DNA of 64,000 nucleotides, from NCBI GenBank assembly GCA_910593695.2, contig OU343059.1:26265717-26329716 (forward strand), read 5' to 3'. The stretch comes from Ocypus olens (taxonomy: Eukaryota; Arthropoda; Insecta; Coleoptera; Staphylinidae). Shown here in pieces: positions 43,703 through 54,000 of this stretch. Position 1 is the first letter of the stretch. Every line of letters starts with the position of its first letter. The translations under genes were made by a program, and so were the position numbers. The notes beneath the pieces are model-generated. The model ran no database searches, was not told the DNA's origin, and saw only the letters and a list, made by a program, of their open reading frames with translations.

Positions 43703-45460
43703 TACCGGGTGTGGCACTTAAGACGCCTCGGACCATAGCTCCTTTACGATAAAAGCTATCGAAAAAAATCTAAGAACAAAGTGGTGCATAGTTACCGTCG
43801 CTATGTTTTAAAAATATTTCTAATCATCAGTGGCGTGCCGTACTCCAGTGGCGTACCAAACTTATGTTTTTTTAAATGGAATGCCCTATTTTTTATTGCA
43901 GATTTGGAAAGTGCTCGACGAGTACTTATTTTTTTATCTAACATGTTATACCCTTCACTTTAGCGGTTTCGCTGTTATAACCCCTTGTTTCAAAATTGCG
44001 CCCCATTTTTGAGATTTTTTTGTAGAGAAACTAATTGACGCCGGCGCCTAAATTTTGAATTGAGGTACAGGTTAAGACCTCGTATACCTTCACATAATTT
44101 TTTTTCGGGTAATTTATGGAAAAAAAATAATTTTTGATTGATCTTCGCATGTTGTCATTTTTTCCGAAAATTTCAAATGGCACCCCCCTAAAAAAATTAC
44201 GGCGTTGTACAGCCAAAACTCTAAATTTTTCATTGGTGTAAAAAAAATTACACATTGCATAACAAAATTTCGGAGAAAAAAGGAATTTCATCGCAAATGT
44301 CGGGAAACGTTTTCCGTTTCCCAAGTGTGCCATGAGAAAACAAAAGATTGGTAATTGTCAAAGTACCAAAACAAATACACAAATACGGTCAACATAATAG
44401 TATGTACCTATTTATTCAACATGATATGAAAAATGCAGATAAAGAAAATTTAACAACTTAAACTAAATGTTCGAAATGACTTCCTGCTGGAGGCATAACC
44501 GCAACTTCTGGTGATATACCGCAGTTCATTATTTTCGGTAATAACTGCCTTCTTTCTAACTCTCCTTGGCCGTTTCACACTTCCCGTAGTAGTAAATCTC
44601 TCCAACACTTTTTGAAACGCACGTTCATTTGGATGTGCCCTGTGCGGATATCTCGCAGCGTACACTCGTGATGCCAAGAAACAATTCTTGTTACATTCTC
44701 CAAGAATAAATATCATGTCAACCATTTCCTCTTGAGTTCGGAACATTTTTAGAACGTTTATCAAAAATGACTTATGGCTGCTACTGACGTCTAATAATTT
44801 ACTTTGACAATTACCAATCTTTTGTTTTCTCATGGCACACTTGGGAACGGAAAACGTTTCCCGACATTTGCGATGAAATTCCTTTTTTCTCCGAAATTTT
44901 GTTATGCAATGTGTAATTTTTTTACACCAATGAAAAATTTAGAGTTTTGGCTGTACAACGCCGTAATTTTTTTAGGGGGGTGCCATTTGAAATTTTCGGA
45001 AAAAATGACAACATGCGAAGATCAATCAAAAATTATTTTTTTGCCATAAATTACCCGAAAAAAAATTATGTGAAGGTATACGAGGTCTTAACCTGTACCT
45101 CAATTCAAAATTTAGGTGCCGGCGTCAATTAGTTTCTCTACAAAAAAATTTCAAAAATGGGGCGCAATTTTGAAAGAAGGGGTTATAACAGCGAAACCGC
45201 TAAAGTGAAGGGTATAACATGTTAGATAAAAAAATAAGTACTCGTCGAGCACTTTCCAAATCTGCAATAAAAAATAGGGCATTCCATTTAAAAAAACATA
45301 AGTTTGGTACGCCACTGGAGTACGGCACGCCACTGATGATTAGAAATATTTTTAAAACATAGCGACGGTAACTATGCACCACTTTGTTCTTAGATTTTTT
45401 TCGATAGCTTTTATCGTAAAGGAGCTATGGTCCGAGGCGTCTTAAGTGCCACACCCGGTA
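43703..45460 (-). mobile_element. Mariner-type foldback with ~660-bp nearly identical arms
   Basis: Left TACCGGGTGTGGCACTTAAG is matched inverted at the right end (CTTAAGTGCCACACCCGGTA, ending 45460). The arms, 43703-44364 and 44799-45460, have equal length and very few differences. Between them, about 430 bases hold a transposase N-terminus. Left flank is TA; the right flank reads TG, probably a mutated TA. Arm identity suggests recent origin or gene conversion. Confidence 0.9.
44450..44746 (-). pseudogene. Transposase N-terminus (helix-turn-helix region only)
   Basis: The start at 44746 gives MFRTQEEMVDMIFILGECNK, then NCFLASRVYAARYPHR and FQKVLERFTTTGSVKRPRR, a well preserved first DNA-binding domain of a mariner-type transposase. 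Similarity ends at about 44520, where the frame becomes unrelated. The catalytic half is absent. Best preserved of the three such fragments in the window. Confidence 0.8.
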
Positions 45461-46004
45461 TGTGCGTCGAATGCTGTTTTGGGATCGAATAATTGTCTTT
45501 TACATTATAATAGCCTTTTTTCTTCATAATAATAGTTTTAAAAATATTTTCATATTCATATTTAACATTAAATTGACTTTATATTATAAAAATACTAATA
45601 TAATTTTTTCGTAAAAAATCCCACCTTCGATCATGAAAATAAATATACTTTTTGGAAAGGTCGCAAAATTTATTAATTCCACTTGGAATTAAACTATTTC
45701 AGGTTTTCAGTTTCAAACTATTTTATTTTTTAGCTGAAAACTGAAATTACTACCGTATTTTTTGGAAAAAAGCTCATATTTTGTGGAATTTTTTTTGCAA
45801 CATTTTTTTTTCACATGTACAGTTGCAGGTTTCGAAAACTATTCACATATTCTTGTAACTGGATGTTCAAAATGTATCCCAGATTGTTATTTTTTGTTTT
45901 TTGTCAATTTAACATCAATTGACCGAAGTTCAAAGGCGTGGGGTGTACCACACCCCGAATGATTATTACGTCATTTTTCGGAGGTGTGACTATTAAGGGT
46001 TAAA

Positions 46005-46159
46005 CAGTGGCGCCTCGTGGATGTTCGGCGACGGGGCAACAGAAGAAAATATGACCGAAACAGCAACGAAATATTTGTTTCCTCTATAAGAGTAAGTAGT
46101 GCGGCACGAGCGACATCTTTGTCTTTGCCCTTCCTATGGAAATCCACGAGCCGCCGCTG
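46005..46159. mobile_element. hAT-type MITE (older host of the piggyBac-like insertion)
   Basis: Ends CAGTGGCGCCTCGTGGAT and, inverted, ATCCACGAGCCGCCGCTG. The right duplication is CTATTAAA (46160-46167). The left duplication is split: CTATTAA at 43306-43312, then the piggyBac-like insert, then TTAAA before 46005. The MITE therefore came first and the piggyBac-like element used the TTAA in its duplication. Confidence 0.8.
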
Positions 46160-46405
46160 CTATTAAAGTGTACATTCTGTTTCATTAGAAGAACAAGAAA
46201 AATCGATTGCCGTTTTAAAATTTCATCCAGATCAAATAGCAAAAAAGCTAGCATTTTACATTTTACAAATTTTTGAAAAAAAAAATGCAACAGCTCGTGT
46301 TTCTAGACGCGCAATCACTATTAATTGCACTACTAGATGGCGCCAGCAGAAAGAATGCAAATTAAAAATAAAATCTAAAATAATACAAAAAAATCAAATT
46401 CTATA
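46160..46405 (+). repeat. Repeat R, segment between MITE and Tc1-like element
   Basis: CTATTAAAGTGTACATTCTG, AGAAGAACAAGAAAAATCGA and CTACTAGATGGCGCCAGCAG are R blocks in the usual order. R continues after the Tc1-like element at 47971 (ATTTTTCAGATTTTGAATAG, TGTAGCGGCTA). Confidence 0.75.
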
Positions 46406-47968
46406 CAGCAAACACGTTTTAACCGGGCCCGGCGCCGCGCATACGGGTAGGGGGAAACGGCAGGTACATAGGCGTGCGAAAATTATTTAAATTTAAGAAA
46501 TAATTACTTTTTTTAAATTAATTTATTATGATATTATATACAAACAATACAGACAATATAGAAGCTACTAGTCACTATCAAATCCCAAAAAATCACTCTC
46601 ATCGTCACTGTCATCGTTGTTAATATTAATAATCAGAGTTTCTGTGTGCATATCTGTAACAACTTCATTCTCCAAATATTGATTCTCCAGTTTAACAACA
46701 TGCTGGCACCTTTTCATCCATTCTTCCTTAACGATGGAATTGAATTCCTTTACCGCTAGTGCTTTTACGTCCTGCAATTTAAAGCTGATATTTCTTTTAG
46801 CGACGTTATTTTTGACAGTAGCCCATATTAATTCGATTGGATTTAGATCCGGATGGTAAGGAGGTAACCTCAATACACTGTGACCTTTTTCGTGTAATAA
46901 TGTATCGAATTTGAAAACTCTATGTCTTGATTTATTATTTTTTATTATCTCATATAATTGAGGTTTCAACATATAGGGGTCAACAGAAATATTTTTCTCC
47001 ACTAACCAATTAACCATGTCTGCTTTTTTGGTGTTTGAGTTTGGTGCAGGATTAGATTGTACATTGTGATAAGGGGCATTATCTGTTACAATGACCGCAT
47101 TAGGGGGTAAATTGGGGATTAACATTTCTCGTAACCATTTGCCGTAATTTTCCGAATTCATTTCGTTATGGTAATCGCCACTTTTACTACCCGACTTAAA
47201 TATTAACAAACAATTGGGAACAAAACCCATTTCGCCCCCCGCGTGTACTATAATTAGCCTTGGGCCCTTTGAAATGTTTTTAAATAAGCCTTTCGTGCTT
47301 TCGTCGCTCCAATTCTTGGAGCAAATAAGATATTCTCAATGCCCTAATATCCATTCTTTCAATTAACAATTTCCTGTTATTTTGAGTGTTTCGCCATTTA
47401 AAGCCCATCCTCTTTAAAATTACACCTAGAGATGTATTACAGCCATCCCAATCTATATCCATTTTCAATTTTTCGCGTAAATTATTTATCGTTAGCCGCA
47501 TACCTTCAGTCCGATGAAACGAATAAATTGTGTTTCTGACGTCCACCATTTTATATTCCGGCAAACTTGTAACTGAACTCGTACGTACGCGTTTTTTTGG
47601 ACTTCTAAACTAACGCTCTCCTTCTAGTACGTCTGCAGAACCTTCTTGAATAATTCTACTAATTGTTCTTATGGATACACCTGTAGCTTCTGATGTACGG
47701 GTTTTAATGTCCGTTGCAGAGTCACCCACACTTTTCAAATTTAATATGTAATTGTAAACATTGAACACAATTTCACGCGCTTGGCTATGCAGAGCTTTGC
47801 CACCACCGATTGTCGACATTTTGCAAAAAAAATCACTACGCTCGTTTCAATTTTACAGTGTTCGCGGTGCGCCACTGCAACTTGTTTTGAGGCGAAGGCG
47901 CGACCATTTTGCACGAGATTACACTTACTGCGCACCCTCCCCCGGGCCAGGTTAAAACGTGTTTGCAG
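46406..47968 (-). mobile_element. Tc1/mariner-superfamily element with DD82E-type transposase
   Basis: The inverted ends are CAGCAAACACGTTTTAACC (left) and, as complement, CTGCAAACACGTTTTAACC (right). TA flanks at 46404-46405 and 47969-47970. The element is 1,563 bp. The ends are only about 25 bp long, in contrast with the long-armed mariner-type elements nearby. It sits in repeat R. Confidence 0.88.
46568..47819 (-). pseudogene. Transposase with DD82E spacing, first catalytic Asp region deleted
   Basis: The start at 47819 gives MSTIGGGKALHSQAREIVFN, then a helix-turn-helix (ATGVSIRTISRIIQEGSA). A TAG at 47610 is the only break before the second N-terminal segment (MVDVRNTIYSFHRTEGMRLT to about 47280). 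The catalytic part reads KGPRLIIVHAGGEMGF, VIVTDNAPYHNVQ (second Asp) and LPPYHPDLNPIELIW (final Glu). Counting gives 82 residues between that Asp and Glu. Between ELERRKHERLI and NISKGPRL the usual block holding the first Asp is missing and the frame shifts, so the protein is dead. An acidic tail (NNDDSDDESDFLGFDSD) ends at 46568. Spacing points to the DD82E (Sailor) branch as I recall it. Confidence 0.82.
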
Positions 47969-47970
47969 TA

Positions 47971-48038
47971 CTTTCTATGCAATTTTAGAAAAAAAAATAA
48001 TTTTTCAGATTTTGAATAGCTGTAGCGGCTACACGAAA
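47971..48038 (+). repeat. Repeat R remnant bordering the giant array
   Basis: AATTTTTCAGATTTTGAATAG and CTGTAGCGGCTACACGAA match R. The next bases are already array sequence, so the left array boundary is a fusion of R with the array. Confidence 0.7.
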
Positions 48039-51000
48039 TGTGTCTGTCTTTCTCTGTGTGTCTGCAGTCTCTCTCTCTGCGTCTGTATTTTGTCTCTGAG
48101 TGTCTGTATTCTGTCTCTCTGTGTGTGTCTGTATTCGGTTTCTGTGTGTCTCTCCCATCGGTCTGTCTGTATTCTGTTTGTCTGTCTGTCTGTCTGTGTG
48201 CTGTCTCTGTGTGTCTGTCTGTATTCTGCCTCTGCCTGTCTGTCTCTGTGTGTCTGTCTGTCTCTGTGTGTCTGTATTCTGTCTCTATATGTGTCTTTAT
48301 TCTGCCTCTGTGTGTCTGTCTCTGTGTGTCTGTATTTTGTCTCTGTGTGTCTGTCTGTATTCTGCCTCTATGTGTCTGTCTGTGTATCTGTATTTTGTCT
48401 CTTTTTGTCTGTCTGCCTCTGTGTGTCTGTCTGTATTCTGCCTCTGTGTGTCTGTCTCTCTGTGTATCTCGCTGTGTGTCGGTCTGTCTTTGTCTGTCTA
48501 TATTCTGCTTCTGTGTGTCTGTCTGCCTCTGAGTGTCTGTATTCTGTCTTTGTGTGTCTGTATTCTGTCTCTGTGTGTGTGTCTGTATTCTGTCTCTGTG
48601 TGTCTGTCTCTATTCTGCCTTTGTGTGTCTGTCTCTCTTTGTGTGTCTGTCTCTCTGTGTATGTATTATGTCGGTGTGTGTCTGTCTGTCTCTGTGTATC
48701 TGTATTTTGTCTCTTTTTGTCTGTCTGCCTCTGTGTGTCTGTATTCTGTCTCTGTGTGTCTGTCTGTATACTGCCTCTGTGTGTCTGTCTGTATTCTGCC
48801 TCTGTGTGTCTGTCTATCTCTGTGTGTCTGTCTCTCTGTGTATGTCGCTGTGTTTCTGTCTGTCTCTGTCTGTCTATATTCTGCCTCTGTGTGTCTGTCT
48901 GCCTCTGAGTGTCTGTACTCTGTCTTTGTGTGTCTGTATTCTGTCTCTGTGTGTCTGAATTCTGTCCCTGTGTGTCTGTCTATCTCTGTGTGTCTGTATT
49001 CTGTCTCTGTGTGTCTGTCTGTATTCTGCCTTTGTGTGTCTGTCTCTCTTTGTGTGTCTGTCTCTCTGTGTATGTATTATGTCGCTGTGTGTCTGTCTGT
49101 CTCTGTGTATCTGTATTTTGTCTCTTTGTGTCTGTCTGCCTCTGTGTATCTGTATTCTGTCTCTGTGTGTCTGGCTGTCTCTGTGTGTCTGTATTCTGTC
49201 TCTGTATATCTGTCTGTATTCTGCCTCTGTGTGTCTGTCTCTCTGTGTATGTATTCTGCCTCTATGTGTCTGTCTGTTTCTATGTGTCTCTATTCTTTCT
49301 CTGTGTGTCTGTATTATGTCTCTGTATGACTGTCTGTATTCTGCCTCTGTGTCTCTGTATTCTGTCTCTGTGTGTCTGTATGTATTCTGCCTCTGTGTAT
49401 CTGCCTCTCTGTGTATGTATTCTGTCGCTGTGTGTCTGTCTGTCTCTGTCTGTCTATATTCTGCCTCTGTGTGTCTGTCTGCCTCTGAGTGTCTGTATTC
49501 TGTCTTTGTGTGTCTGTATTCTGTCTCTGTATGTCTGTCTGTATTCTGTCTCTGTGTGTCTGTCTGTATTCTGCCTTTGTGTGTCTGTCTCTCTTTGTGT
49601 GTCTGTCTCTCTGTGTATGTATTATGTCTCTGTGTGTCTGTCTGTCTCTGTGTGTCTGTATTCTGTCTCTGTGTATCTGTCTGTATTCTGCCTCTGTGTG
49701 TCTGTATTCTGTCTCTGTGTATCTGTCTGTATTCTGCCTCTGTGTGTCTGTCTCTCTGTGTATGTATTCTGCCTCTATGTGTCTGTCTGTCTCTATGTGT
49801 CTCTATTCTTTCTCTGTGTGTCTGTATTATGTCTCTGTATGACTGTCTGTATTCTGCCTCTGTGTCTCTGTATTCTGTCTCTGTGTGTCTGTCTGTATTC
49901 TGCCTCTGTGTGTCTGTCTATCTCTGTGTGTCTGTCTCTCTGTGTATGTATTCTGTCGTTGTGTGTCTGTCTGTCTCTGTCTGTCTATATTCTGCCTCTG
50001 TGTGTCTGTCTGCCTCTGAGTGTCTGTATTCTGTCTTTGTGTGTCTGTATTCTGTCTCTGTATGTCTGTCTGTATTCTGTCTCTGTGTGTCTGTCTGTAT
50101 TCTGCCTTCGTGTGTCTGTCTCTCTTTGTGTGTCTGTCTCTCTGTGTATGTATTATGTCGCTGTGTGTCTGTCTGTCTCTGTGTATCTGTATTTTGTCTC
50201 TTTGTGTCTGTCTGCCTCTGTGTATCTGTATTCTGTCTCTGTGTGTCTGTCTGTCTCTGTGTGTCTGTATTCTGTCTCTGTGTATCTGTCTGTATTCTGC
50301 CTCTGTGTGTCTGTCTCTCTGTGTATGTATTCTGCCTCTGTGTGTCTGTCTGTCTCTGTGTCTCTGTATTCTGTCTCTGTGTGTCTGTCTGTATTCTGCC
50401 TCTGTGTGTCTGTCTATCTCTGTGTGTCTGTCTCTCTGTGTATGTATTCTGTCGCTGTGTGTCTGTCTGTCTCTGTCTGTCTATATTCTGCCTCTGTGTG
50501 TCTGTATTCTGTCTTTGTGTGTCTGTATTATGTCTCTTTGTGTCTGTATTCTGCCTCTGTGTGTCTGTCTGTCTCTGTGTGTCTGTATTCTGTCTCTGTG
50601 TTTCTGTCTGTCTCTGTGTGTCTGTATTCTGTCTCTGTGTGTCAGTATTCTGTCTCTGTGTGTCTGTCTGTATTCTGCCTTTGTGTGTCTGTCTCTCTGT
50701 GTATGTATTATGTCGCTGTGTGTCTGTCTGTCTCTGTGTATCTGTATTTTGTCTCTGTGTGTCTGTCTGCCTCTGTGTGTCTGTATTCTGTCTCTGTGTG
50801 ACTCTGTATTCTGCCTCTGTGTGTCTGTCTGTCTCTGTGTGTCTGTATTCTGTCTCTGTGTATCTGTCTGTATTCTGCCTCTGTGTGTCTGTATTCTGTT
50901 TCTGTGTGTCTGTCTGTATTCTGCCTTTGTGTGTCTGTATTCTGTCTCTGTGTGTCTGTCTGTATTCTGCCTCTGTGTGTCTGTCTGTATTCTGCCTCTG

Positions 51001-54000
51001 TGTGTCTGTCTGTATTCTGCCTCTGTGTGTCTGTCTGTCTCTGTGTGTCTGTATTCTGCCTGTATTCTGCCTCTGTGTGTCTGTCTGTCTTTGTGTGTCT
51101 GTATTCTGCCTCTGTGTGTCTGTCTGTCTCTGTGTATCTGTATTCTGTCTCTGTGTGTCCATCTGTATGCTGTCTCTGAGTGTCTGTCTGTATTCTGTCT
51201 CTGTATGTCTGTCTCTGTGTGTCTGTCTGTATTCTGCCTCTGTGTGTCTGTCTGTCTCTGTGTGTCTGTATTCTGTCTCTGAGTGTCTGTCTGTATTCTG
51301 TCTCTGTCTGTCTGTTTGTATTCTGCCTCTGTGTGTCTGTCTGTCTCTGTGTGTCTGTATTCTGTCTCTGTGTGCCTGTCTGTATTCTGCCTCTGTGTGT
51401 CTGTCTGTCTCTGTGTGTCTGTATTCTGTCTCTGTCTGTCTGTCTGTATTCTGCCTCTGTGTGTCTGTCTGTCTCTGTGTGTCTGTATTCTGTCTCTGTG
51501 TGTCCATCTGTATGCTGTCTCTGAGTGTCTGTCTGTATTCTGTCTCTGTATGTCTGTCTCTGTGTGTCTGTCTGTATTCTGCCTCTGTGTGTCTGTATTC
51601 TGTCTCTGAGTGTCTGTCTGTATTCTGTCTCTGTCTGTCTGTTTGTATTCTGCCTCTGTGTGTCTGTCTGTCTCTGTGTGTCTGTATTCTGTCTCTGTGT
51701 GCCTGTCTGTATTCTGCCTCTGTGTGTCTGTCTGTCTCTGTGTGTCTGTATTCTGTCTCTGTCTGTCTGTCTGTATTCTGCCTCTGTGTGTCTGTCTGTC
51801 TCTGTGTGTCTGTATTCTGTCTCTGTGTGTCCATCTGTATGCTGTCTCTGAGTGTCTGTCTGTATTCTGTCTCTGTATGTCTGTCTCTGTGTGTCTGTCT
51901 GTATTCTGCCTCTGTGTGTCTGTATTCTGTCTCTGAGTGTCTGTCTGTATTCTGCCTCTGTATGTCTGTCTCTGTGTGTCTGTCTGTATTCTGCCTCTGT
52001 GTGTCTGTATTCTGTCTCTGTCTGTCTGTCTCTGTGTGTCTGTCTGTATTCTGCCTCTGTGTGTCTGTATTCTGTCTCTGAGTGTCTGTCTGTATTCTGT
52101 CTCTGTATGTCTGTCTCTGTGTGTCTGTCTGTATTCTGCCTCTGTGTGTCTGTATTCTGTCTCTGAGTGTCTGTCTGTATTCTGTCTCTGTATGTCTGTC
52201 TCTGTGTGTCTGTCTGTATTCTGCCTCTGTGTGTCTGTATTCTGTCTCTGAGTGTCTGTCTGTATTCTGTCTCTGTATGTCTGTCTCTGTGTGTCTGTCT
52301 GTATTCTGCCTCTGTGTGTCTGTATTCTGTCTCTGAGTGTCTGTCTGTATTCTGTCTCTGTATGTCTGTCTCTGTGTGTCTGTCTGTATTCTGTCTCTGT
52401 CTGTCTGTTTGTATTCTGCCTCTGTGTGTCTGTCTGTCTCTGTGTGTCTGTATTCTGTCTCTGAGTGTCTGTCTGTATTCTGTCTCTGTCTGTCTGTTTG
52501 TATTCTGCCTCTGTGTGTCTGTCTGTCTCTGTGTGTCTGTATTCTGTCTCTGTGTGCCTGTCTGTATTCTGCCTCTGTGTGTCTGTCTGTCTCTGTGTGT
52601 CTGTATTCTGTCTCTGTCTGTCTGTCTGTATTCTGCCTCTGTGTGTCTGTCTGTCTCTGTGTATCTGTATTCTGTCTCTGTGTGTCTATCTGTATGCTGT
52701 CTCTGAGTGTCTGTCTGTATTCTGTCTCTGTATGTCTGTCTCTGTGTGTCTGTCTGTATTCTGCCTCTGTGTGTCTGTCTGTCTCTGTGTGTCTGTCTGT
52801 CTCTGTGTGTCTGTATTCTGTCTCTGTGTGTCTATCTGTATGCTGTCTCTGAGTGTCTGTCTGTATTCTGTCTCTGTATGTCTGTCTCTGTGTGTCTGTC
52901 TGTATTCTGCCTCTGTGTGTCTGTATTCTGTCTCTGAGTGTCTGTCTGTATTCTGCCTCTGTATGTCTGTCTCTGTGTGTCTGTCTGTATTCTGCCTCTG
53001 TGTGTCTGTATTCTGTCTCTGTCTGTCTGTCTCTGTGTGTCTGTCTGTATTCTGCCTCTGTGTGTCTGTATTCTGTCTCTGAGTGTCTGTCTGTATTCTG
53101 TCTCTGTATGTCTGTCTCTGTGTGTCTGTCTGTATTCTGCCTCTGTGTGTCTGTATTCTGTCTCTGAGTGTCTGTCTGTATTCTGTCTCTGTATGTCTGT
53201 CTCTGTGTGTCTGTCTGTATTCTGCCTCTGTGTGTCTGTATTCTGTCTCTGAGTGTCTGTCTGTATTCTGTCTCTGTCTGTCTGTCTGTATTCTGCCTCT
53301 GTGTGTCTGTCTGTCTCTGTGTGTCTGTATTCTGTCTCTGTGTGCCTGTCTGTATTCTGCCTCTGTGTGTCTGTCTGTCTCTGTGTGTCTGTATTCTGTC
53401 TCTGTGTGTCTATCTGTATGCTGTCTCTGAGTGTCTGTCTGTATTCTGTCTCTGTATGTCTGTCTCTGTGTGTCTGTCTGTATTCTGCCTCTGTGTGTCT
53501 GTATTCTGTCTCTGAGTGTCTGTCTGTATTCTGTCTCTGTATGTCTGTCACTGTGTGTCTGTCTGTATTCTGCCTCTGTGTGTCTGTATTCTGTCTCTGA
53601 GTGTCTGTCTGTATTCTGTCTCTGTCTGTCTGTCTGTATTCTGCCTCTGTGTGTCTGTCTGTCTCTGTGTGTCTGTATTCTGTCTCTGTGTGCCTGTCTG
53701 TATTCTGCCTCTGTGTGTCTGTCTGTCTCTGTGTGTCTGTATTCTGTCTCTGTCTGTCTGTCTGTATTCTGCCTCTGTGTGTCTGTCTGTCTCTGTGTGT
53801 CTGTATTCTGTCTCTGTGTGTCCATCTGTATGCTGTCTCTGAGTGTCTGTCTGTATTCTGTCTCTGTATGTCTGTCTCTGTGTGTCTGTCTGTATACTGC
53901 CTCTGTGTGTCTGTCTGTCTCTGTGTGTCTGTATTCTGTCTCTGAGTGTCTGTCTGTATTCTGTCTCTGTCTGTCTGTTTGTATTCTGCCTCTGTGTGTC

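Larger units (their letters stand above)
43313..45999. mobile_element. piggyBac-like element, TTAA-flanked, internally replaced
   Basis: TTAA at 43309-43312 and 46000-46003 brackets inverted ends CCTTTAATAGTCAC (left) and CCCTTAATAGTCAC (right, complement). That is the target site and end type of piggyBac elements. Subterminal palindromes GGGGTGT-NNN-ACACCCC occur at 43329-43345, 43513-43529 and 45940-45956. No piggyBac transposase is recognised. A mariner-type foldback occupies 43703-45460. Non-autonomous copy. Confidence 0.75.

Noticed and set aside
43501..43752. 83-codon frame with Cys residues, as a possible piggyBac transposase tail
   Set aside because: It starts at a non-ATG codon, its Cys spacing does not fit the piggyBac Cys-rich domain, and it ends inside the mariner foldback arm.
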